Positions 5,116-11,006 of a DNA stretch of 11,006 nt are shown here, piece after piece. A program made the position numbers and the translations under genes. Source of the DNA: Gammaproteobacteria bacterium (GTDB lineage: Bacteria > Pseudomonadota > Gammaproteobacteria > Steroidobacterales > Steroidobacteraceae); the NCBI GenBank assembly GCA_030040525.1, contig JASHTN010000437.1, positions 1 through 11,006 on the forward strand. The letters run 5' to 3'. The notes under the pieces were generated by a model that ran no database searches, was not told where the DNA came from, and was given only the letters and a program-made list of their open reading frames with translations. How positions within the stretch are numbered: the first letter of the stretch is position 1; every line of letters starts with the position of its first letter.

Positions 5116-7263
5116 ATGACCGCGGCGCGCCTGATTCTCCCGGCCATTGCCTCCCTGGTGCTCGCGGCCCCCGCCGCCCACGCACAGGGCTTCACCCTCG
5201 AGCAGGTGCTGAGCGCCCCCTTCGCAGCCGACCTCGTCGCCGCACCCGGCGGGCGCGGCTTCGCGTGGGTCAGCAACGCCCGCGGGCGACGCAACGTGTG
5301 GCTGGCCGTCGCAGCAGCCGGCGCCGCGGACTTCGCTGCGCGCCCGCTGACCCACTACGACGCCGACGACGGTATAGACCTCGCCGACCTCGCTTTCGTG
5401 CCCAACCACGACGAGCTGCTCTACGTGCGTGGCGGGGACTTCGAGAACCCCGACAAGCCCTCGCCGAACCCCGCGCACCTGACCTCCGGCGTAACGCAGG
5501 AGATCTACCTCGTGGACTTCCGCGGGCGCACGGCGGTCAAGCTTGGCGAAGGCCACGCCCCGGTCGCCTCCCCGGGCGGCGATCGGATTCTCTACCTGCA
5601 CGAGGGGAAGGTCTTCAGCGTCGCCCCCAATAAGGGCGCCAAGGCGCAGCAGCTCTTCAAGGCGGGCGGCATGATCGACTCGCTGCGCTTCTCACCCGAC
5701 GGCAAGCGCCTCGCCTTCGTCTCGAACCGGGGCGATCACAGCTTCGTGGGCGTCTATACCTTTGCCGACCAGACGCTGCGCTGGATCGACGCCAGCCTGT
5801 CCTTCGATCTCGATCCGCGCTGGTCGCCGGACGGGACGCGCATCGCGTTCCTGCGCGTGCCCTGGAACCACGACGAGATCGAGATCGTCCCGCACCGCAC
5901 CGGCGACCCCTGGTCGATCCGCGTGGCGACCCTCGCCAATCAGAGTGTCATCGAGATCTACCGCGCGCCGCATGGCGCGGGAAGCGTCTTTCAGCCGCTC
6001 AGCTCGGACGCGCAGCTCATCTGGAGCGGCGAGCATGTGATATTCCCCGCCGAGAACGACGGCTGGCTGCACTTGTACTCCGTGCCGGCCTCGGGGGGCG
6101 AGGCGCGGCTGCTGACGCCCGGTGCCTTCGAGATCGAGTACGCCGCCGCCAGCCCCGACGGCAGCCAGGTCGTCTACGCGAGCAACGCGGGGGATATCGA
6201 CCGCCGCCACCTGTGGCGGTTGCACCCGGCCGACGGCCGTCTCGAGCAGTTGACGAGCGGTACCGGGATCGAGACCGAGCCGGTCGTGCTCGGTGATGAC
6301 ACGACAGTCGCCTTCCTGCGGTCCGACGCCCGGATCACGGCACACGCGGCGCTCCTCGAGCCGGGCAAGGCTGCGATCGACCTGATGGCCGAGGGCCTGC
6401 CGCAGGATTTTCCGGCGGCGCAACTCGTCACGCCGCAGGCGGTCGAACTGCCGATGCGGTCCGGCATTTCAGCGCATGGGGACCTGTTCCTGCCGCCCGC
6501 CGGGGCCGCGGCCGCGCGCCATCCGGCCGTGGTGTTCATGCATGGCGGCCCCATCCGGCAGATGCTTCTCGGCTGGCACTACATGGACTACTACAGCAAC
6601 GCCTACGGATTCAACCAGTACCTGGCGAGCCGTGGCTACGTCGTGCTCTCGCTCAACTACCGCGGCGGCATCGGCTACGGGCTCGACTTCCGCGAGCCGG
6701 AGCGTCTCGGCGCGGCGGGCGCGAGCGAATACAACGATCTGCTCGCCGCCGCAGACTACCTGCGGGCGCGAGTCGATGTCGATCCGGCGCGGCTGGGTCT
6801 CTGGGGCGGCAGCTACGGGGGGTATCTGACGGCGCTCGGTCTCGCGCGAAACTCGGACCTCTTCAAGGCTGGAGTGGACTTGCACGGCGTCGGCGACTGG
6901 CACCACTGGACGCTGGCGACCATCCACGACAATCGGCCGCTGTACGTGCTCAATACGCCCCCTGCGGCGGTCGCGACCGCGCTCGCCGCCTCGCCGATCG
7001 GCTCGATCTCGGGCTGGCGCTCACCGGTGCTGCTGATCAGCGGTGACGACGATCGCAACGTCGCCTTCTCGGAGCAGGAGCGCCTCGCGGAGGCGTTGCG
7101 CCACCAGGGGGTCGACTACTCGCAGCTCATCCTGCCGGATGAGATTCATGGCTTCCTGCGGCACGTGTCCTGGATGCGCGCCTATGCCGCCACCGCCCAA
7201 TTCCTCGACAGCAAACTCGTGCCAGGCTCGGAGCGAGCGTCGCAGCGAGACGCCTCGCAGTAG
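5116..7263 (+). CDS. Secreted S9-family peptidase (prolyl oligopeptidase / dipeptidyl aminopeptidase-like)
   Basis: 715 aa. A signal peptide (RLILPAIASLVLAAPAAHA, cleavage after Ala-His-Ala near residue 24) directs it to the periplasm or outside. The N-terminal half is a beta-propeller with PD40-type blades: SPDGKRLAF at 193, SPDGTRIAF at 237 and SPDGSQVVY at 346. The C-terminal alpha/beta hydrolase domain (about 455-700) has the oxyanion HGGP motif at 476-479, nucleophile Ser566 in GGSYGG, Asp646 in GDDDRNV and His678 in DEIHGF, a complete catalytic triad. Such enzymes cleave short peptides, often after proline. The start at 5116 was chosen over an upstream ATG at 5038 because AAGGA precedes it and the signal peptide begins there. 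Substrate preference cannot be read from the sequence. It is monocistronic. Confidence 0.92.
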   Translation: MTAARLILPAIASLVLAAPAAHAQGFTLEQVLSAPFAADLVAAPGGRGFAWVSNARGRRNVWLAVAAAGAADFAARPLTHYDADDGIDLADLAFVPNHDELLYVRGGDFENPDKPSPNPAHLTSGVTQEIYLVDFRGRTAVKLGEGHAPVASPGGDRILYLHEGKVFSVAPNKGAKAQQLFKAGGMIDSLRFSPDGKRLAFVSNRGDHSFVGVYTFADQTLRWIDASLSFDLDPRWSPDGTRIAFLRVPWNHDEIEIVPHRTGDPWSIRVATLANQSVIEIYRAPHGAGSVFQPLSSDAQLIWSGEHVIFPAENDGWLHLYSVPASGGEARLLTPGAFEIEYAAASPDGSQVVYASNAGDIDRRHLWRLHPADGRLEQLTSGTGIETEPVVLGDDTTVAFLRSDARITAHAALLEPGKAAIDLMAEGLPQDFPAAQLVTPQAVELPMRSGISAHGDLFLPPAGAAAARHPAVVFMHGGPIRQMLLGWHYMDYYSNAYGFNQYLASRGYVVLSLNYRGGIGYGLDFREPERLGAAGASEYNDLLAAADYLRARVDVDPARLGLWGGSYGGYLTALGLARNSDLFKAGVDLHGVGDWHHWTLATIHDNRPLYVLNTPPAAVATALAASPIGSISGWRSPVLLISGDDDRNVAFSEQERLAEALRHQGVDYSQLILPDEIHGFLRHVSWMRAYAATAQFLDSKLVPGSERASQRDASQ

Positions 7264-7272
7264 CGAAGCTCT

Positions 7273-7300
7273 CCGGGAGGCCGCGCATCAGGGCCTCCGG
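7273..7300. terminator. Stem-loop after the S9 peptidase
   Basis: CCGGGAGGCC pairs with GGCCTCCGG with one bulged base around a loop of about 9 bases, 10 bases after the peptidase stop. There is no U-tract, so intrinsic termination is uncertain. It also lies between two convergent genes, at the distal edge of the cassette array. Confidence 0.35.
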
Positions 7301-7307
7301 GCGCCGG

Positions 7308-7774
7308 TCATTTGCGCGCACGGTGCGAAGTCCAGCGCACCAGGACGCCCAATGACCCGCTCCACCGCGGCACCCGAGCCCGGTACGCCTGCCAATCCAC
7401 TCCGAATCGGCGCGCGGCCCAAGGCTCCTCAAACAAGACAACGCGAAGATGAGCAGCGTGCGCGCAGCCCAGAGAGCACACCAGCCCGCGAGAATGGTGA
7501 TGACGCCAATGTACATCGGGTTGCGGGAGATCCGGTACGGACCGCTCGTCACCAGATGCTGAGGCGGATCCCACGGTGCCAGCGTGCCACGTCCTGCAAC
7601 ATAGAATTCGCGTACGCACCATAGCAGCAGAAGCGCTCCCAAAGAGAGCAACAGCACCGCCGGCACCCAATGCCGCACCGCACGACCCGCGGAGGTGCCA
7701 ATCCAGATGGGTATCGCAAACCCGACCAGCGCCGGTAGCGCGAGAAACGCCACGATTGCGCGAAGCAGCAGCAT
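7308..7774 (-). pseudogene. Isoprenylcysteine carboxyl methyltransferase-like gene, frameshifted (cassette gene 1)
   Basis: The ATG at 7774 comes 5 bases after the right-hand attC core, as in a cassette gene. The first frame has hydrophobic helices MLLLRAIVAFLALPALVGFA and VPAVLLLSLGALLLLW, then the ICMT/PEMT signature SGPYRISRNPMYIG and LLIFA. From about 7435 the family C terminus continues in another frame (VVLFEEPWAARRFGVDWQAY then RARVPRW), ending at the TGA at 7308-7310. About 10-12 family residues normally between these parts are missing, so a small out-of-frame deletion is likely rather than a single-base error. Intact relatives are membrane methyltransferases of prenylcysteine or lipid substrates. 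No attC follows this gene before the S9 peptidase. Confidence 0.7.
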
Positions 7775-7779
7775 GCGAT

Positions 7780-7904
7780 CTCTAACGGTGAGGCTGCAGG
7801 GCCGGACGACGGCGCCGGACAGGCGCCGCGGGCGCACAATGTCTTGCGGGTCCCGCAGTGCCAAACCACCCGTGCCTCACGGCCGCCGCCAGCGATTGTC
7901 AGAT
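7780..7904 (-). repeat. attC site 1 (between HIT and ICMT-like genes)
   Basis: 125 bp. On the plus strand it runs from CTCTAAC (7780-7786) to GTCAGAT (7898-7904). It carries the array's common block TGCCTCACGG and AGCGATTGTC near the right end. The apical hairpin is CGGCGCC/GGCGCCG (7810-7828). The HIT stop codon (7899-7901) lies inside the core. Confidence 0.8.
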
Positions 7905-8339
7905 CTGCGGTCCATGTGAATTGAGATGCGAGCGCAGAATCTCCGCATACCCGTCACGTACGGACTTGTCCGGCAACGATGGAGCCGAGGGATAGACCCG
8001 AAGCAGGCGATCGTCAAGGAGCCGCGGATGCACGTGCACGTGAAGGTGGGGTACCTCCTGATCCGCGGCCTCTCCAATGGAGTGCCACAGGCTTAAGCCC
8101 TGGTTAGGAAAAGCCGCGGCGACGGCGCGTGCGATGCGGGCGACTGACGCCATCAGCGCCGCTCCGGTCGGGTGGTCGAGCTCGCGAACATCAGGCAGGT
8201 GACGGCGGGGAATGACGAGCGTGTGTCCCGCATGAAATTGCCGGAGGTCAATGAAGGCCATGGTGAGGTCGTCTTGCCAGACGACGCTGGCGGAGTGGGT
8301 GCCACGCACAATCTCACAAAAAACGCATGCCGCACTCAT
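7899..8339 (-). CDS. HIT (histidine triad) family protein (cassette gene 2)
   Basis: 146 aa. It has an N-terminal CVFCEIV segment, then AGHTLVIPRRHLPD and the histidine triad HLHVHVH at residues 98-104, in the order seen in Hint/HIT nucleotide hydrolases. The family acts on nucleoside phosphoramidates or dinucleoside polyphosphates in the cytosol; the real substrate here is unknown. The segment SIGEAADQEV before the triad differs from the common N-x-G-x-x-A-G-Q form. The start at 8339 is preceded by AGGGGAG and lies 16 bases after the attC core, as expected for a cassette gene. The TGA stop is inside attC site 1. Confidence 0.9.
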   Translation of the reverse strand: MSAACVFCEIVRGTHSASVVWQDDLTMAFIDLRQFHAGHTLVIPRRHLPDVRELDHPTGAALMASVARIARAVAAAFPNQGLSLWHSIGEAADQEVPHLHVHVHPRLLDDRLLRVYPSAPSLPDKSVRDGYAEILRSHLNSHGPQI

Positions 8340-8355
8340 GGGCCTCTCCCCTAAA

Positions 8356-8477
8356 ATCTGACAGTGAAGTTTCGGGGTCGCATGAGCACGCCGGCCAGGC
8401 GCAGCGGGTGCGCCATTCCTATCGGCCCACGGCGCCAATCAAACCATGCCTCACGGCCCATCCAACGACTGTCAGGC
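8356..8477 (-). repeat. attC site 2 (between VOC and HIT genes)
   Basis: 122 bp, from ATCTGAC (8356-8362) to GTCAGGC (8471-8477) on the plus strand. The common block CATGCCTCACGGCCC and CCAACGACTGTCAGGC is present. The apical hairpin is GGCGCA/TGCGCC (8398-8414). The VOC stop is inside it. Confidence 0.82.
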
Positions 8478-8861
8478 CGAGGAGAGTGCGCTGATCGTGA
8501 CGTAATACCCATCGGGATCGCGGAGGGAGAACTCGTTAGTCCCGGTGTTCGTGTTCACATGGGGCTCCTCTTCCAGCCGCGCGACGAGGGCGCGTGCCCG
8601 ATGCAAAGTCGCGTCGAAATCGTCGACACGGAAAAACAGGAGAAGGCCGTTGCCAGGCGGCGCGTCTCGGGGACTCCTTAACGACGGATGCTCATGGGCG
8701 CCCCACTCGTGGAGGCAGAGCAGGACTGTTCCATCCGAATCGCGGATATCACCAAAGTAGCTATGAGCGGGCGGCGTTTCCGGCTGACCGAATAGCGACT
8801 GATACCATTTGAAGCTGCCACCCACATCGGCTACCCCGATGATCGTCCATGTGCGCTTCAC
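8472..8861 (-). CDS. VOC family (glyoxalase/bleomycin-resistance-like) protein (cassette gene 3)
   Basis: 129 aa from a GTG start, chosen because AGGAGG lies 6 bases upstream and the protein then opens directly on the first VOC strand (KRTWTIIGVADVGGSFKWYQ). Two beta-alpha-beta modules are visible: the first with WYQSLFGQPE and TVLLCLHEWG, the second with LLLFFRVDDFDATLHRARAL and NEFSLRDPDGYYVTIS. VOC proteins include dioxygenases, lyases, fosfomycin-modifying enzymes and bleomycin-binding proteins, and this sequence does not decide among them. The TGA lies inside attC site 2. An in-frame upstream ATG at about 8913 is less likely. Confidence 0.85.
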   Translation of the reverse strand: MKRTWTIIGVADVGGSFKWYQSLFGQPETPPAHSYFGDIRDSDGTVLLCLHEWGAHEHPSLRSPRDAPPGNGLLLFFRVDDFDATLHRARALVARLEEEPHVNTNTGTNEFSLRDPDGYYVTISALSSA

Positions 8862-8914
8862 GGGGTTCCTCCTGAGTTTCGCATAGGTGTCGGCGACTGC
8901 CACAGTGCCCATGA

Positions 8915-8962
8915 GCCTACTCCAGCCGACCCGCAGCTGTGCGCTCGAGCGAGTAGTCAATC
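8915..8962 (-). repeat. Short, degenerate attC-like site 3
   Basis: About 48 bp. GTCAATC (8956-8962) is a plausible core and contains the stop of the membrane-protein gene. GCCTACTC (8915-8922) is nearly complementary to GAGTAGTC (8951-8958). It lacks the common TGCCTCACGG block and apical hairpin of the other sites, so it is either a different attC type or a deleted remnant. Confidence 0.4.
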
Positions 8963-9463
8963 GGCGGGCCGGGCAAACAGGAACCGAGCTACCAATACGG
9001 TCGAGATTCCCAACAGAACGACCAGACCAAGGAAAAATACGCCCGACGCTGGGCGGACGATACCGAATGCTCCAAGTAGTTCGACTGCAGCCATAGTGCC
9101 CAGTATGGCTGTAACTGCGGACACCACTACGGCCTGCAAAACAGCGCGTTCGGGACGCGAAAGTCGATAGACACCGCTTAGCACCAGCAGCGCGCCTGCC
9201 AAGGTTGCGATCGCGAGTATTAGCAGCGAGACTTGCCAGACTTTCGATTCTGGCAGCGAGAAAAACGCTAGCACAAAAGGTATAAGCGACAGAAATACCG
9301 ATTGAAAGGTGAACGCCAGGATGTTCCGGATTCGGAACGCATCGACAGGTGTCCACTGATGGGGTTTGCCGCTTAAGGCAACCAAGATCGCCGAGAAGCC
9401 AGCGAGACCGATGGCAACCTGCGCAAAAGTCAACAGAGCACTTGCAACGTCGATGACAAACAC
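8957..9463 (-). CDS. Multi-pass membrane protein, unknown function (cassette gene 4)
   Basis: 168 aa from the GTG at 9463. Five hydrophobic helices lie at about residues 8-30, 47-68, 77-97, 107-130 and 138-160. The first contains FAQVAIGLAGFSAILVALSG, a pattern I associate with uncharacterised bacterial membrane proteins. Its composition is visibly less GC-rich than the housekeeping genes, consistent with foreign origin. The start comes 8 bases after the attC site 4 core; GGGAG abuts it, an unusually short spacing, so translation initiation is uncertain. The TGA is part of attC-like site 3. Confidence 0.75.
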   Translation of the reverse strand: MFVIDVASALLTFAQVAIGLAGFSAILVALSGKPHQWTPVDAFRIRNILAFTFQSVFLSLIPFVLAFFSLPESKVWQVSLLILAIATLAGALLVLSGVYRLSRPERAVLQAVVVSAVTAILGTMAAVELLGAFGIVRPASGVFFLGLVVLLGISTVLVARFLFARPAD

Positions 9464-9470
9464 TCCCGTC

Positions 9471-9592
9471 GACTAGCGGTTAAGTTGAAGGCCCGGACGC
9501 AGGCGCCCGATTGGGGGCGCGGGCGCAGCATGGCTTCCCGCACCCGCGGCGACACTACCGTGCCTCACGGACCCGTCCAACGATAGTCAGCG
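9471..9592 (-). repeat. attC site 4
   Basis: 122 bp, from GACTAGC (9471-9477) to GTCAGCG (9586-9592) on the plus strand. The common block CGTGCCTCACGGACCC and CCAACGATAGTCAG is present. The apical hairpin is GCGCCC/GGGCGC (9503-9520). Both cores deviate slightly from GTTRRRY. Confidence 0.75.
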
Positions 9593-9612
9593 GGCGGCGT
9601 GCCAGGAGTCTG

Positions 9613-9813
9613 TTACTTAAGCTGTACGCAAACATACCTGATACTGTCCGATTGCTTGCGCGGCGTGACTGTTTGTATCCATTTCTGTCCGGCTTGCTCG
9701 CAGAGCCCAAGCGACTCGAACCCGGGAACGCTCGCGATAGTCGAATAGCCGAGACAGTTCGGTCCCGAGCATCCGGGCCAAGTTACGATTAGCGTAAGAA
9801 TCAATGTAAACAT
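9613..9813 (-). CDS. Small cysteine-containing protein, possibly exported, unknown (cassette gene 5)
   Basis: 66 aa. A short hydrophobic start (MFTLILTLIVTWPGC) is followed by a polar body with Cys15, Cys20, Cys38 and Cys62 and a C-terminal IRYVCVQLK. Four cysteines and the hydrophobic N terminus suggest a small periplasmic or membrane-tethered protein with disulfides. AAGGGAG lies upstream of the ATG. The composition is lower in GC than the backbone genes. It sits alone between attC sites 4 and 5, as expected of a cassette ORF. No family recognised. Confidence 0.65.
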   Translation of the reverse strand: MFTLILTLIVTWPGCSGPNCLGYSTIASVPGFESLGLCEQAGQKWIQTVTPRKQSDSIRYVCVQLK

Positions 9814-9875
9814 TTCACCTACTCCCTTGAGCTTCTGAAGTCGACAAGGGAAATCCTATACGGCAGCGCAAACAG

Positions 9876-9997
9876 GTCTGTTAGCGTCACAGGGCCGCAC
9901 ATGAGCGGCCACCGAGCGCCGCGCGCGTACTCCGTCTTGCCGCGCGCGCGGCGCGTAACCAGCAACCGTTCACGGACCTCTCCAACGATTGTTAAAC
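9876..9997 (-). repeat. attC site 5, left core degenerate
   Basis: The right end has the common block TTCACGGACCTCTCCAACGA and core GTTAAAC (9991-9997). A 12-bp apical hairpin (9916-9927 with 9943-9954) is the longest in the array. The left core is not clean: GTCTGTTAGC starting at 9876 is at the distance (122 bp) seen in sibling sites but does not match RYYYAAC. The left boundary is therefore approximate. Confidence 0.65.
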
Positions 9998-10050
9998 GGC
10001 GGGGCTGGTATCGCCAAAAACCGTAGGTGCCTCATCACTGAACCCGCCCG

Positions 10051-10371
10051 TCATCGAGACGGGGGCGGCAGTGTGCGTACAAGTCCGGTAAGGGTGACGA
10101 TCTCTATATTCAAGTCAGCAACGTGGCTACTGAGATTTGCAAATTGGCGTTGGTCGTTGCTGTTTGCGAGCGCGTTGTCGGAGGCAGCTTTGGCGGATTG
10201 GGTCTGTAACGCAGTGATGGCTTGCTCTAAATCGTCAAATCTCTTGTAGACCCGGCTTAGATCGGGACTGCCGGTGCAACCCTGCTTCGTCGACTGAGCC
10301 GCCGCCTCCATGCCAATGGTGACTATGACACCCAGGGCAGCGGCGGCGATAAGGCCTGTAGCATTGCTCAT
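10051..10371 (-). CDS. Secreted small coiled-coil protein, unknown (cassette gene 6)
   Basis: 106 aa. A signal peptide (GLIAAAALGVIVTIGMEAAA, likely cleaved around AAAQ, residues 23-26) is followed by a helical body rich in Ala, Gln, Asp and Ser (VYKRFDDLEQAITALQTQSA) with heptad-like Leu/Ile spacing, ending in LPPPSR. This suggests a periplasmic coiled coil. The start at 10371 is preceded by GGGAG about 9 bases upstream; the longer open frame beyond it runs into attC site 6 and is not used. About 134 bases separate the start from the attC core, longer than usual, and could hold a cassette promoter, but none is clear. No family recognised. Confidence 0.65.
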   Translation of the reverse strand: MSNATGLIAAAALGVIVTIGMEAAAQSTKQGCTGSPDLSRVYKRFDDLEQAITALQTQSAKAASDNALANSNDQRQFANLSSHVADLNIEIVTLTGLVRTLPPPSR

Positions 10372-10505
10372 AAAAAGGGCTCCCGTGCGTGGAGAAACGG
10401 AGAAACTCAGATGTCGCCGATAGTACCGCGGCCCACTGGCTCCGACATCAAACGGAGCCATAGGACCGACCGAGCTGACGACCGGCACACTCGGTGCACT
10501 GCGCC

Positions 10506-10630
10506 GTCTAACGGTGAAGTTGAGCGGCAGCACCACCACCGCCGGATAGGCGACGCGGGCGCACAGTGTTACCAAGCGCCCGCGGAGCCAAACAAGAGGT
10601 GCATCACGGACCCCTCAACGATTGTTAGGC
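10506..10630 (-). repeat. attC site 6 (best preserved)
   Basis: 125 bp, from GTCTAAC (10506-10512) to GTTAGGC (10624-10630) on the plus strand, both perfect matches to the attC core consensus. GTGAAGTTGAG next to the left core and CTCAACGATT next to the right core resemble paired L boxes. The apical hairpin is GCGGGCGC/GCGCCCGC (10555-10583). The common block GCATCACGGACCCC is present. Confidence 0.88.
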
Positions 10631-11006
10631 GGCGGACGCGACTTCGGGCCGCCTGGCCTGCGAGGACGCTGTTTGGCCGAGATTGACTTCAGCACAGTAG
10701 TGAGCGCGGGCGCCTGCTTGAACGAAGCTGCCTGCGCTGCCAGCGCTTTCCTCAGCAATGCGCGAACCGGACGCGACCTAAGAACGGTGAAAGGAGACAG
10801 GCGAATACTCCGTATTGTGGCGCCAGTGCCCTCAAGTAGGCCTTGAGGATCTTCAAGCGCCTTCCCTCTGGCAAAAAACAGCGTGACCCAATTTTGGGGT
10901 ATCCCGCGACGGAAATCACAAGCTCAGACGCCCTCGTGGTCGGACCGAAGGCAAACGACCGTTGAGCTCGCTGAGGTAGCCAGCAACTACGTGGTCTAAC
11001 TTGACG
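10615..11006 (-). pseudogene. DUF1801-like gene remnant (cassette gene 7), interrupted, continues off right edge
   Basis: On the minus strand from about 10893 a frame reads QNWVTLFFARGKALEDPQGL then LEGTGATIRSIRLSPF, the conserved C-terminal half of DUF1801 (YdhG-like) proteins. It continues through a basic tail to a TGA at 10615-10617 inside attC site 6. Near the right edge another frame gives DHVVAGYLSELNGRLPSV, like the family's N-terminal helix, but runs into a stop at about 10928. The 30-40 residues that normally connect these parts are missing or out of frame and no start codon joins them, so the gene appears disrupted. Alternatively the N-terminal match is chance. Confidence 0.55.
10994..11000 (-). 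other. Possible attC core at the window edge
   Basis: GTCTAAC (minus strand GTTAGAC) matches the core consensus and the left core of attC site 6. It may open the next attC, whose body would lie outside the window. If so, the DUF1801-like cassette is about 370 bp. Seven bases can match by chance. Confidence 0.35.

Larger units (their letters stand above)
7308..11006 (-). mobile_element. Integron gene-cassette array (CALIN or distal part of a chromosomal integron)
   Basis: Single minus-strand genes alternate with sites that have attC architecture: core sites of the type GTYRRRY at one end and RYYYRAC at the other, internal GC hairpins and a shared end block. Sites are at 7780-7904, 8356-8477, 8915-8962 (weak), 9471-9592, 9876-9997 and 10506-10630. 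Gene stop codons fall in or next to the attC cores (HIT, VOC, membrane protein and DUF1801-like genes). No integrase or attI is present. Cassettes read right to left, so an integrase would be expected beyond the right edge. The array ends against the S9 peptidase gene. Confidence 0.82.

Noticed and set aside
5692..6423. Minus-strand frame inside the S9 peptidase gene
   Set aside because: Lies within a peptidase with an intact propeller and triad; no independent support.
7043..7624. Plus-strand 193-codon frame running from the peptidase into the array
   Set aside because: Overlaps the peptidase 3' end in another frame and the ICMT-like gene on the other strand; no domain recognised.
8472..9356. 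294-codon minus-strand frame extending upstream of the VOC gene
   Set aside because: The VOC domain starts at the GTG at 8861 behind AGGAGG; the extension overlaps the membrane-protein gene and is not VOC-like.
9989..10249. Plus-strand 86-codon frame opposite cassette gene 6
   Set aside because: Starts inside the attC core and runs antisense to a gene with a signal peptide and ribosome-binding site; all other cassette genes are on the minus strand.
7870..10630. CRISPR array suggested by recurring GC-rich repeats
   Set aside because: Copies are separated by 450-600 bp of coding sequence and vary in length and sequence, which fits attC sites and not CRISPR repeats.

Overview
The window is high-GC bacterial DNA. 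The gene order (EnvC-like gene diverging from rhodanese, grxC, secB and gpsA) matches the yibN-grxC-secB-gpsA block of gammaproteobacteria such as E. coli. SecB and this synteny point to a gammaproteobacterium; the high GC and an attached cassette array recall Xanthomonadales-like or Nevskiales-like lineages, but the genus cannot be read from the sequence.

Layout. (1) 1-2498: housekeeping block. The 5' end of an EnvC-like murein hydrolase activator runs off the left edge on the minus strand. Facing away from it is a tight four-gene operon: membrane-anchored rhodanese-fold protein, glutaredoxin 3, SecB chaperone and glycerol-3-phosphate dehydrogenase. (2) 2597-4868: six small minus-strand genes (66 to 110 aa), mostly membrane or unknown proteins, including a VOC-family protein that seems to have lost an internal segment. 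One promoter and one terminator-like hairpin are visible among them. (3) 5116-7263: a secreted S9-family prolyl oligopeptidase-like serine peptidase on the plus strand. (4) 7308-11006: an integron gene-cassette array. At least five related attC recombination sites (about 122-125 bp each) plus one short degenerate site separate single-gene cassettes, all on the minus strand. Their stop codons sit inside or just before the attC sites.

The array is the notable system here. From its distal (left) end it carries a frameshifted isoprenylcysteine-methyltransferase-like gene, a HIT-family protein, a VOC/glyoxalase-like protein, a multi-pass membrane protein, a 66-aa cysteine-containing small protein, a 106-aa secreted coiled-coil protein and a broken DUF1801-like gene. 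The attC sites share a common end block and a GC-rich apical hairpin, as expected of a sedentary chromosomal array. No integrase is in the window. Given cassette orientation, attI and intI, if present, should lie beyond the right edge; if absent this is a CALIN (attC cluster lacking an integrase).

Two of the seven cassette genes look decayed, and the last cassette has no attC of its own before the S9 peptidase gene, so the distal end appears to be eroding. All family assignments come from reading the protein sequences by eye, without a database search.
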